This document shows positions 48,901-59,430 of a stretch of 64,000 nucleotides of DNA, one piece after another. Every line of letters begins with the position of its first letter. Position 1 is the stretch's first letter. Below the pieces are notes generated by a model that was given only the letters and a program-made list of their open reading frames with translations, was not told the origin of the DNA and did not search any database. The DNA is taken from assembly GCA_037833965.1 (NCBI GenBank), contig AP031355.1, positions 16,145,501 to 16,209,500 on the forward strand. The letters run 5' to 3'. The position numbers and the translations under genes are program-made. The stretch comes from Marchantia polymorpha subsp. ruderalis. Lineage: Eukaryota; Streptophyta; Marchantiopsida; Marchantiales; Marchantiaceae.

Positions 48901-51430
48901 CGCATATTAATGAATTTTTTTTAGAAGATTACAGACCCGAATACATGAGTCAGGCAAAGAATGTTAATGTTGAACTTAGGTTTCATTTATAAGATAGATG
49001 AAACTTTAATTAGTAATTTTATAATTAGTTTGTAACTATATGTGAAAGTTGATCATATCACTTTTAATTTCAAAGTAAATCATGTGTATTTTCATAGACA
49101 TACACTTTCTGTAAAGATGAACATGTATATTGTCTATTAGCTTTTTCTTTTTTGTTTACATATGTGTGAATTCTACGTTTGAAAATTATAAAATTTAAGA
49201 TTTTGGGAAAATTTCCAAAATTGATATTCAAGATCATAATTTAGTCAATTTTCAATGAATCATGATATAATTTTGAAATTTTGTAGATCATGTATACTTT
49301 TGTAAACTAACAAAGTACAACCAAAAAACAATAAAATATTGCAAGTCGTGCAATACGTGTGTCAAATGAGATTGGTAGACAAATGTTATTATTTCTTACG
49401 AGTTTATAGAGAAAATCTTACAAGATTGATCACAATCGAGTTTTGAAAGAAGAAAATTGTAGAAAATATAATTTTAATGAAACCTTATTGTGTTTTTTTG
49501 TGAGAAATTGATATTTCACCATAATAGACAAGAAATAAATCGTTAAATTGAAAATGCGATTTAGCAAGATAAACTATTTGATTAAAAAAGTATTGATACT
49601 TAAAATTTTTGGATGTTTATCCCTATTTTCTACTCTTTGGCTTTCACAAGAGCTGCAACTTTAATTTAATAGTGAAAGAAGATTTTGATTGACAAAGATA
49701 TACACTTTTAAAAACAAATATAAGAAATGTTTTTACCATTTGTTGCTACTTTTATTACTGTTCAGTATTAAATTCTTGAGATTGGTAGCAGTATTACTGA
49801 AAGATATTATCCCTATTAACATTATTGTTATATTTTTCATTCTTAAAATATTAGGCTGATTATAAAATATTTGCTGTATTTACATTCAGTGTAAATGTAA
49901 AATTTTTTTGATAATTGAAAAAAATTGGATCACATTGATGCAAGTTTAAAACTTTATTTGAAACTCAATTCTTTATATATTTAGATTTATTTACTGATAG
50001 TGTTTTGAGAATGTAACAAATTCTTAATTAAAGCATAAATACATATGAAATGAAGAAATCATTTTGCCGGTATTTTGTGTGAGTGGTATTGAACATTACT
50101 CACTGTACATCAAGAAGATTAGAGTGTTTATTTTGTACAACATAGATGTCATTAACTAACATAATCGACTGTGCAGGTTTGAGCATTGAGAAGAGATATT
50201 CTAGGAGAAATACAATGTACCCTAAGTCCATGATCAAGATTGACTTAATTTTTCCAAATTTGTCTTCAAACTTGACCCATACTGCAATCGAAAAGGTGCT
50301 CATGTGTACACCTTTTGAATAATCTACATATGAAGTATAATAAAGTACAATATTGAAATTAACCTACACATCAAATTCTACATACAAGAACTTGATTCTT
50401 GGATGCTGTCTATTCATACTGTTTGAGAAATATATTTCTGATTGTGTGAAGACTGAATACATTAATTATTTTTTCACGGTTTTTTCCTTCCAAATGTTTA
50501 ACTTGTGCTCATACTTCTATCATATTTCTATAAATTTTAGTAATTTTCGTTACGAACACTCTACATGGGAAAATTTGATGATCAACTTACAACATGTGGT
50601 TTCTGTAAGTCGTGACATCCTGATATATAAAAAGTATTGCTTACATTGTTATTGAATTTTCTTACTACTTTATTGCACTCATTTCTGTGCAGAAGCAGAC
50701 TTATTCTCTACATGCTTGCTGGCATTCTTTGAGAGAGATTTAATATTCTATAGTATTTGTATTATTGACAATGATTTCTGTTCATTTATTCTGCATAGTT
50801 CTTCACAACCTTTAGTTTAATATTTTTTTGGCGAAAGGTAAATGTTACGATTAACAATCATACACCCGCTTTCAGGTTATTAGTGCTAGTACTTAAAGAA
50901 AATATTATGAGAATGAAGCAGGATCAATTGTAAATGGTATATAACGAGGCCTCTCTATATAGAGCGGATTTCGTATGTTCCGTATCTCAACAAAATAAAG
51001 ATAATTCTCAAATCAAAATACGGAATATAAGGAACTTGATAGAAATCTCTCATGTTCTTGGCCGAATTTGACGGCTATGTAATATATCTTCGAGAGAGAT
51101 GGGTGTAATTTTTTATCTTTGAATAGACTTTTTTCCGATTTCAGCACTGAGAAATCACTCTTCACACAGTTGCAATGTTCGAAAATGGTCAAATTAATCC
51201 TCCGAAAAACTGCATTAGTTGAAGAAATCTATTCTTAACACTTGGAATCAAACGGTTCAGTCAATAGGTTTTTGTGTTCTTTCATTATTTAATCTATATC
51301 CTTCTGTTTTCAAGAAAGTTTGAGACGTTTTAGATATTTTAGAACTACTTGTATAATTTCTTGTTTTTTCAAAGTCAAAAGTTATTGAGGTAAGCAAAGA
51401 GACAAAATACTAGAACTTGCCTAGTTGAAT
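45916..51430. other. AT-rich desert, eastern part
   Basis: No genes recognised; open frames are short and AT-driven (longest about 100 codons at 50353-50655, hydrophobic and with no motif). An AAAT microsatellite lies at 48780-48810. No tRNA, rRNA or element termini seen. Confidence 0.6.
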
Positions 51431-51438
51431 TGATCAAG

Positions 51439-51590
51439 TGTCACCGCAAAGTTTTTATTGAGTAACTCCATTAATTTCTCTAATAAAGCCACCTAGATCA
51501 ACAAAGATATTGTCACAAACGATCACCGCAAAACTTTTAGCTGAGTGACTCACTTAGTTTCTCTAGCATAGCCACCTAGATAACAAAATT
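51439..51590. repeat. Tandem duplication, about 82-bp unit, two copies
   Basis: TCACCGCAAA at 51441 recurs at 51523, with matching ends (GCCACCTAGAT). The units are clearly diverged, so the duplication is old. Confidence 0.75.
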
Positions 51591-51599
51591 TTTTTTGTT

Positions 51600-52483
51600 A
51601 GAAATAAGGAACTTTATGAAAACGAAATACAGCATCGGACTCTCAAGTTACGTATTTGCCGTATTTAGACAGGCATGTATATAACTGACCCACACAACTT
51701 GCGCACTGCACATAACAAAAGTGTGGATGAAAAATTATAAGATTCAGTACCCACTTCTCACCTGCACCATTCATTCTCAATCGTTCGTCACATAGACTCT
51801 AAGGTTTTCTGACTTTTGACACTCGGGAACCCTCTTGCCTGGTCATGGTTTATTGCTACAGAAGCAGAAGCTGGGACCACTTGCACACTGATTATATCTC
51901 TCTCTCACAGAGTGTCACCATCTGATTGTCTTCGGATGGTACATGTCAATTCTTAGTACTAGGGTAACACTTCAAAGTGCGCAGCCACAGCTTTCGAAAC
52001 ACCGAGCAATCTCCCCAGTTTGCGAAATCTATCTTTCAAGGTAGCACCTCAACTCTTTCGGTGCTTTGTGACTTTTTCCGTTTTCCTCTACTTTTCAACG
52101 ATCATTTGTATCGGGATCACATCTCACGAGAATTGAAGATTCACATTTGTAGACGGGGAATGTTCGAGACACATTCGCCGGTAGAACTTATAAGACATGC
52201 ATGAGACATTCCAAGAGCGGTGGAGGAGATGGCATATTTTCGAGAGTAAAAAAATTAGCCGCCTGGTTTTTCGTCATTACTGTCATTGGGAGTGATATAC
52301 ATTCGAATTCTTGAACTCTGTTTGCACTCATCCTCATGGTCTTTGCCTCCTTTTTCCTCGAATGCACAACAGACTTTCTTCTTCCCTTTTCAGCTTGAGA
52401 GGATGCTTAATTTTTCGGCCTCATCTTTTGGGGCTGATTCATAAACCTGGTGTGCAGTTCCTGTTTGGATAGGTCCCATAATT
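51600..52483. other. Upstream region of the SWC4/DMAP1 gene
   Basis: GC rises steadily towards the gene. A pyrimidine-rich TTCTTCCCTTTTCAG ends at about 52393 and could be the acceptor of an intron in the 5' UTR. A possible donor was not fixed. An open frame at 51977-52204 has no recognised motif. Confidence 0.4.
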
Positions 52484-54058
52484 ATGGGAGATGCCAAGGA
52501 TATTCTGGGTCTTCCGAAGGTGGCTGACCGTTCTGATACCCCGAAATCATCGGACAAACGTCGTCAGTCAAAAGACTCACAGAGGAAGCCAGATGGAGTT
52601 TCTCGAGAGGTCTATTCCTTGATCGGAGGGCTGCCTCCTATAATGACATGCCTGCCGGACATCAACGTGAAGAAGCACCTACAGCAGCCAGTCCATCCCG
52701 ACAGGAAAAAGGGCTGGAGATGGGTGCCAATTTCATCTTCTGCTAGAAAGGATAACCTGGAGCTGCATCACTGGGAGCAAGTGGACCTCGAAAAAGAACC
52801 TCCTGACTTCGAGAGATCAGACAGCAGCATAGCGGAGGGATCCGGCAGCATTGCTCCAATACGGCCCCAATACAAAGTTGCAGCTAGGCCACCAACGGAC
52901 TACGTCTATGCTAAGTACAACCGGACTGTGGATATTGTTAGGTACACCGATGAAGAGTACGCTCAATACCTAGAAGACGAGAACTGGACCAGAGAGCAAA
53001 CCGATCAACTTTTTGATCTATGTGAGCAGTTGGACCTGCGCTTCATCGTCATCGCAGATCGTTTTCCTGACTCTCGTACTCCTGAAGAACTCAAGGACCG
53101 CTATTACAATTGCGCTAAGAAGATCCTCGAGAGTAGAGTGTCGTCTCCGGATGAGGTAGCACAACATCCGTTGGTGAAAAATGCCTACAACTTTGAGCAC
53201 GAAGTTGAGCGCAAGAAGTCTCTAGAATTGCTGTTATCACAAACTCGGAGGCAAGAGAGAAAGGATCATGAAATCCTAGAAGAAGCACAGCGCATCAGAG
53301 AAGAGCGGTTCAAGCAAAGGAAAGCAGAAAAGGCGTCGCGGGCAGCAGACAAGAGAAAACAGGCAAGGATGGAAGTGATTGCAGAAGTGGAAAACACGGG
53401 AGATCTGACAAGAGAGGGGGGAACGTCAGATGCGTTATTAGGTACTTCAGGGTCGCCAACCTTGAAAACTGCTGAAGAAGGAGAAGCTGGCTCTCCCAAA
53501 GTTCCCACTCGCCCACGGCGGCCGGCAATGCGCAACCAGGCCTCACACGCCAGTACGAGCGTTGAAGCTCCTGCCACTTCCTGTCCATCTCAAGATACGC
53601 AAGAACGCTCAATGGTACCTGGGGAATCTAATGTTGCCAAGTCTCTTACAAAGAAGGTACAAGGGGTATACCTCCTATCAACCCATCATGCGAAAGCGGT
53701 GCAGGAATATTCATCACAAGCAGGACAAAGGGCCTCACGGCGCATAAATCAGATGCTTGAAAAGTATAAGTGTCCTCCAAAGGTGAAGCAATTTACAAAA
53801 AGGGTTTGTGATATGCATCTGGAAGTCAGAGAGCATCTACTTGCCCTCGTCAAACTTGAGGAAGAGATACAATTGCGAGAAGCTGAAATTAGGACAGCCA
53901 AGACGACTAATAAAGGTACAGATAAAACTTCGCCCAGCACTCCCAGGAGGTCACAAAGGGTAACTGCAGCAGTAGTCGGAGCGGAATCTAATACGTCTTC
54001 AGGAGAACGAGTGAGCAAAAGGGAGAAACGCAGGAGTGTACGAACGATCGAACAGTAA
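52484..54058 (+). CDS. SWC4: SWC4/DMAP1, SWR1 and NuA4 complex subunit
   Basis: A 524-residue protein with the plant SWC4 start MGDAKDILGLPKV and the conserved YSLIGGLPPIM, GWRWVPISSSAR and HHWEQV blocks (residues about 45-110). A SANT/Myb-type domain follows (about 160-225: ENWTREQTDQLFDLCEQ, RYYNCAKKIL), then a basic coiled coil (about 250-295) and the DMAP1 C-terminal helix region (about 388-470). In plants and yeast this subunit is shared by the H2A.Z-depositing SWR1 complex and the NuA4 histone acetyltransferase and helps to target them in the nucleus. The frame is uninterrupted, without introns, although flowering-plant homologues have several and are about 440 residues long. The extra length is a disordered linker (about 300-385) and the tail. 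The family call is firm; intactness suggests a functional gene. Confidence 0.95.
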   Translation: MGDAKDILGLPKVADRSDTPKSSDKRRQSKDSQRKPDGVSREVYSLIGGLPPIMTCLPDINVKKHLQQPVHPDRKKGWRWVPISSSARKDNLELHHWEQVDLEKEPPDFERSDSSIAEGSGSIAPIRPQYKVAARPPTDYVYAKYNRTVDIVRYTDEEYAQYLEDENWTREQTDQLFDLCEQLDLRFIVIADRFPDSRTPEELKDRYYNCAKKILESRVSSPDEVAQHPLVKNAYNFEHEVERKKSLELLLSQTRRQERKDHEILEEAQRIREERFKQRKAEKASRAADKRKQARMEVIAEVENTGDLTREGGTSDALLGTSGSPTLKTAEEGEAGSPKVPTRPRRPAMRNQASHASTSVEAPATSCPSQDTQERSMVPGESNVAKSLTKKVQGVYLLSTHHAKAVQEYSSQAGQRASRRINQMLEKYKCPPKVKQFTKRVCDMHLEVREHLLALVKLEEEIQLREAEIRTAKTTNKGTDKTSPSTPRRSQRVTAAVVGAESNTSSGERVSKREKRRSVRTIEQ

Positions 54059-55680
54059 GCATGCAGCCTTCGGACGCAATATGTTTCTCATGTTTTTGGA
54101 CAATCAAGTCTGAAAGAGGTATCTCCTGATCGTTATCCTGGCCATCTCCTGACAGATGGAAATATGCTGTGAGGTTGGGTAAGAGAATGAAGAATCAGAT
54201 TTGGGGTGTTTTCAAAGCTTCGATGTATTTTCTACGGCAACGTGTCTACACCTCAAACGTCTGTGGCTCCTGGACACCTCCTGCCTGCATGTGACATCTG
54301 TTCATCATGAGGTTTCTCTTCAAATGTAAGAAATGCTATAGAGTCGTTAATCTGAACCACTTGTCTGTATGTATACTAGTCAAATTAAGCGGTTTGAAAT
54401 CAATAATTAGTTTGTAACACAATACCCGTTGAAAGTGCTTACAAAGTCTTCATACTGCCACCACACACAGATCAAGAATATTTGGGTAGCTCCCCCTTAG
54501 TTTGGAAATCAAGTAACCATGCTGTCATGTCATTACTTGCCTAAATTTGAAGATAAGGGTTTCGAACAAATTCATCACAGTTTTCAAGTGTCGGGTAGTT
54601 ATTTCCTGCAATCCTTTTTGATGGAGTCTGCAGTCTGAAGAAAATATTCTCTTGTGGATGATATGAGGCTACACATCCATACCAGGCATACTAAAACCGG
54701 TTCAAGTTTCTCCCAGTATACAGCATACAGGTTGCAGAAGTTTCTGAAACTTTTCATCTTTCCGTAGAGTATTATTTTTTCTTATTGATTTTATGGGAGT
54801 GTGTGGTTTGCATGCTTTCTAGTGTAATATAGACACTTCAATTTGATGTAAAATATAACTTACAGTGCAAGAAACCTTCACAATTTTGTTTTTCAAATTT
54901 GAGGTCAATAATTATACTAAAATATCGGTCTGATAGATTGGACTCTCATTCCTTCAAAATATGTATGAAGCGTATTTCAATCTCCTCGCTCTAGGTATAC
55001 TTAAACATTTTATTGACCATGAAGTCTACAATACGCGCGATTGATTTGTTCTTAATACTGTAGGATTTATATTTCACACAAGAATACAATATTATACATA
55101 TGTTTTAAAATCAATGACACTCTTCTGGCTGTTTGGAAACAATGTCGGCAGATTCTTAGACGTCACCTTTTCCTGGAAGTGGCTTGGCCTGAATGCGGTT
55201 TTAGGTGGAATGTCACTACAGTATTTCAAATTCCTCTTTTCATTATTCAAAATAGCCTAGGATTATCGAAAAATTATGATATAATGGAGATGTGTTATCA
55301 ATTTTATGTTATTCTAATTACTCGAAAGGTTCTGATGAAACGTTCAGAAAAGCCATGTCGAATGAATAAGAGCTGAATGGTTGTGGATGGAGCTCAGACG
55401 AAGGTTGTGTAAGTCTGTTGATCATGGTGAGGTATCGTTGAAGACGAAAATGCAGTCCTCTTAAGTCTACCAGTCGTATCAGGAAGATTTTTTCTTGTCT
55501 TATCGAGATATCTAGCTACAGGACAATTGCCAGAGGGCACATAAAGCTACGTCAATTTTCTAGGTCTGAAACGAACTGAAGATAAACCGTTTTCTCAACG
55601 TTAGTTGAAGTTTGGTTTAAGTAACTTTGGAATTCACGAGAATATCTTGCCTTTCAGAAGGACTAATCAGGATTACAGTA
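54059..55680. other. 3' flank of SWC4 and intergenic
   Basis: The first 300-400 bases are probably 3' UTR; no canonical AATAAA and no A-tail or flanking duplication is visible. The rest turns AT-rich with no recognised gene. Confidence 0.45.
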
Positions 55681-55703
55681 ATATAACGACGAGCTGATGA
55701 TGG

Positions 55704-56087
55704 TCATTCCATCCCACGATCCTTTAGGCTCCCTGATCTCACTTCTGCGGAAGCCGAACTCCCACTGTCCTCGCTTCTCCCGCTTGGATCACAAAGCGGC
55801 GGTACAAAATTCGAATATTGCCCGCGAGCAACTGATAATAGCTGAACACCATCTCCTGTTATAATTCTATATTCCATAGACCGAGCTGAGATTGAATCCA
55901 GCTCTGGCGTATCGCCATTCAAGTTTTTCATGGCACTGATGTTCCATAGTAGATCATCATTTACGGACAGGGATTTAAAGACAGAAGTCGGAGTCCATCT
56001 AAAGACAAGAGTTTTCAATCTCTTCATTAACGAGAGAAGTGTAATGGCTGCTCGCCATTCAAGTTTTTCATGGCACTGATGTTTCAT
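55704..56087 (-). other. Open frame across a recent duplication, unknown
   Basis: A minus-strand frame of 127 codons. Its second half (NGDTPELDSISARSMEYRII to SLKDRGME) looks protein-like, while the first half is created by the 140-bp duplication. Because 140 is not a multiple of three, the two copies are read in different frames, so the upper part is unlikely to be native. It may be a fragment of a gene damaged by the duplication. No family recognised. Confidence 0.25.
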
Positions 56088-56191
56088 AGTAGATCATCAT
56101 TTACGGACAGGGATTTAAAGACAGAAGTCGGAGTCCATCTAAAGACAAGAGTTTTCAATCTCTTCATTAACGAGAGAAGTGTAATGGCTGC
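55912..56191. repeat. Tandem duplication, 140-bp unit, two copies
   Basis: Units at 55912-56051 and 56052-56191 are almost identical (I see one difference, GATGTTCC versus GATGTTTC), so the duplication is very recent or an assembly artefact. Confidence 0.92.
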
Positions 56192-56554
56192 TCGCGATGG
56201 GCCAAGGCCTTATAATGGTATATCGAAGAGGCAGGAGCATGCGGCACCGACTCCACCCGGTGTAACCACAGCAGTGTAAACTCAATTGTTGGATAGGAAG
56301 CCAGACTGACTTCATGTGCTTTCCTGACGATTTCAATTACCAGCTAAAAGCGTCACAAGGGAGCTTTTTGAGCAGGCCAGAGAAGACGCAATTTCCCGGT
56401 CTCATGTACCTGCGGAACGAAAATATAGTCTGGCGCAGCATCGGATTGCGGGGCGCTCGATGTAAATCTCATTTCCTCCATCGATAGACATTCACAGTCT
56501 GATCTGCTCTTCGCGCTGCCCCTTCCCTCCAGTTTTGTGTGCTACAAGTATTCA

Positions 56555-56708
56555 ATGGCGGAATGCAGCGCGTACGCGAGCCCTCCGCTTCCACAAGTTA
56601 CGACGTGCACTTTCATATGCTAAATTACGCCAAGCCGTGGTGCAATCGGTCAGTTCTCCGAAGATCATCGCCCTTCTGGGTCAGCGATAGGCCCTCCCGG
56701 GTAAGTGT
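56555..56708 (+). repeat. Dispersed repeat, copy 2 (GTAAGT-ended)
   Basis: Partner of 33965-34115; see there. It ends at the same donor-like GGGTAAGT (56699-56706). The frame NGGMQRVREPSASTSYDVHF is open up to this site, which favours a coding exon. A pyrimidine-rich CCTTCCCTCCAG at about 56521-56532 before it could be the matching acceptor. Confidence 0.5.
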
Positions 56709-56769
56709 ACTTCATATCGGGTTGGGGAGTCATATTCATGAAAATTGTGAATGCCGTCCTTGTTAAGCT

Positions 56770-57855
56770 TATGGGTCTAAGACAGACTGTCGTTCTTGTG
56801 TGCAATTTTTAATTCACGCTCATCCGGTAGTTCTGAAGTGCATATAAAGAAACTGGATGTTAAGAGGAAATGCTACAGGATTGAATTCCATTATCCCCTT
56901 CGTCCAAAGTCGGCCAGCAGTCTGCAATGAAAGACATGTATATTCATTCCTCATTATGGACCGGACTTGGACACATTGATCTGTTCAGTCCCATCGAGGA
57001 GTAATGGGCACATCTCCTGTGCAAGGATGCTAGACGCAGTCGAGAAGCTCATAACTCGAGTCAGCTCAATGAATATCGTCACAGAGCATCTCAAGAAAGG
57101 TCGTTATAACGCTCTCAAATACATGCTGGCCCAACATGCTTTTTGAAAAACACAAGCAAGAACAGTACATTTCGGCCAAAAATTAAAGACTTAAATAGAA
57201 CAATAGAGAGTGTTTTTTTGGTTTCGCCCATAACCAGCCCTTAATCGCATCAGTATATAATAAACAGCGTGAACAAATCGTTAGAGAAAGGAAAATACCA
57301 GAATTGAATTGAGTTTTCTATTGCGTAAATTGACTTCTGAAGATCCTAATTGTACTTATACTAAAGAAAAGATTTATTTATTTAAAACGGATTACCATGA
57401 TGGCAGGCAGGAGCTCTTGGTTTCTTTTCTGGAACCACTTAGTTCATAGTGTTAATTTCACAGAAAATCGAAAATCTTGAAAAGAGGTTTCAGCAATTTC
57501 GGCAAATTAGTGGCGCTACTGGGTCATGGCTTTCGAAATAGAAGGCGGATATACAGTAAAAATACTTGTGGATTTAGGAAGATTCTATGAAAACATCAGG
57601 ATCTTTGGATATGATTACTTTTGAGGTATCATCGATCGAAGTTATACCCCGAAAACTATGGCCATGGCGAGGCTCTGAGACTAAAAAAACATGGCTCACT
57701 AGTATTTTTGGGAAGAAAACTCGAAAATAAACGGGATTGGGGTGTTGGCTCTTTAATTGATTAAATCAAGTAGACTATGAATTTTTTTCATTTTTGATTT
57801 AGACTGTTCTGTGAATTTTGTGAATTCATTATTCTTACTGTTCAGTTTAATTCTT
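56770..57855. other. Intergenic, nothing recognised
   Basis: Moderately AT-rich with only short open frames on both strands and no repeats or element ends that I can see. Confidence 0.5.
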
Positions 57856-57857
57856 TT

Positions 57858-58400
57858 ATAAAGGCCTTGCCGGCCCGATGCGTGAGTAGCCAAAGGCGAC
57901 TAATGGGTAACGTGTTGGGCCTTTGCTTGGGCCCAAGGGGCATTTGAAATGGCCGAGAGGTCCTTATTACATAAACACTTATTTGATTTTACGGGTACTC
58001 TAGCCGGCTTTCGGCGGAGGGCTTTGGGCTTCGGCCTTGGGCAGCAGGCCTGCTGCTTGTGAGCCTAGCCGGCCTAAGGAATATAGCCAGCCGAAGGCTG
58101 CCCCGAACTGGGGGTTTACAATCCCTCCAGAATTTGAAGAATATGAGCTCGTCGGAAGTTTATTATATGAATTTGTACTTTTTCATCTGGTTATTTATTA
58201 TGGTTCTATTTTCTAAGGTAATCTACTGCCCCCAAAATACCCCTATTTTAAAGCCCGTGGGTAGTCACTGCAAGCATAGTTCTATACTTAACGTATCACT
58301 GGGTAAATACGGATTTCCTCTTTTTTGTCCTTTTTTAAACTAGATTCTTTCAGTACTATTTTCATTATTCCCTCTCCGGCTGGAGTAATGGTTATGGATA
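57858..58400. other. Island of GC palindromes in AT-rich sequence, possibly organellar or foreign
   Basis: GC-rich palindromic bursts (GCCGGC, TTGGGCC, GGGCTTCGGCC, and a perfect GCAGCAGGCCTGCTGC at 58041-58056) alternate with AT-rich sequence. A short hydrophobic open frame (58143-58340, from MSSSEVYYMNLYFF) follows. This mix resembles some green algal and plant organelle intergenic DNA and differs from both the element nest and the local background. A nuclear insertion of organelle DNA is possible, but I cannot place it. Confidence 0.3.
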
Positions 58401-58507
58401 ACTATTAAGGGAGATTTATACGTGTTTCTATGATAAAATATGCCTTACGTTTTTATTTTAAGTTTACATTACATTTATTTTATTAAAAAATAAAAACATA
58501 AAGGAAG

Positions 58508-58534
58508 TTATATATATATATATATATATATATA
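58508..58534. repeat. (TA)n microsatellite
   Basis: An uninterrupted run of TA dinucleotides of about 26 bases. Confidence 0.95.
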
Positions 58535-58539
58535 GCATC

Positions 58540-59048
58540 AGATATAAAATTAGAAATGATATTCAACTCGCATTTCATAGAGCTTATAAGGATCCTTGGG
58601 ACGCAGGCGGTTTGAATAATGCCAACCGCACCCTTGAAAACCCTTTGAATTTTAGTGGCAACTGGATACCCAAACGTAACATGAGGAGCTGTAGGATAGC
58701 AAACGCAGTCCCTAACCCTGCCCCGAAAACATTGTCAGCTGCCGCTACAGGTCCGAGCAGACTAGCCCCACAGTTGTGGCTGGATGGGAGGTCAACATTG
58801 TAATGTCTAAGATGATCGCGAACTCAAACGAAGAAATCCAGAAGTAAAAATGGTGCTGAAGGATCATCAACAAAATTTGGCCAATATGGCGTGGAATTAG
58901 AGCATTAAACCGTCTAACCACACGGAGACAAGTTAGCACAATTTGCTTGAGGACGCATTGGCAGAGTTGGATATTGCAGAGCTAGGGCAGACTTGCAGAC
59001 CTTGATCTTATCGCATTTCCAGATACCCGTACCAAGTAAGTCAAATAA
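58540..59048. other. Intergenic, nothing recognised
   Basis: Short open frames on both strands (58612-58803 plus, 58745-58939 minus), none with a recognised motif. Confidence 0.45.
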
Positions 59049-59430
59049 GATAAAGCTAATGACGCCGGATCGACGTTGGGCCAGGCGCGACATCCGATAA
59101 TGCCGTCCTGTACTCATGTCCCGAGTCCTTTAGAGCTATACAATGACCCGCTGCATGATACTCACAAAACAACCTCTTTATCTATCCAGCGGTGTCTACA
59201 ACTCCCAGCAGCGTAATACGAAAAAGCGAAAAAGATGAAAGATAAAGCTATTGACGCCGGCGGACTTTGGACCATGCGCGACATCCGATATATCCGTTTC
59301 CGCTGCCCCGGCCTGTGCTCATGTCCGGAGTCCTTTAGAGCTATACAGTGACCCGCTGCTTGATACTCACACAACGACCACTTTATCTATCCAGCGCTGT
59401 CTACAACTCCGGGCAGCGTAGTTCGAAAAT
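59049..59430. repeat. Tandem duplication, 192-bp unit, two diverged copies
   Basis: GATAAAGCTA at 59049 recurs at 59241. Both units contain GCGCGACATCCGATA, AGTCCTTTAGAGCTATACA, GACCCGCTGC and TTTATCTATCCAGCG. Divergence of about 10 percent by eye suggests an older duplication than the one at 55.9 kb. Confidence 0.85.

Noticed and set aside
57870-57920. Stretch resembling small-subunit rRNA (GTGAGTA...GGGTAACG)
   Set aside because: The likeness covers only a few short words; the flanks do not fit rRNA structure.
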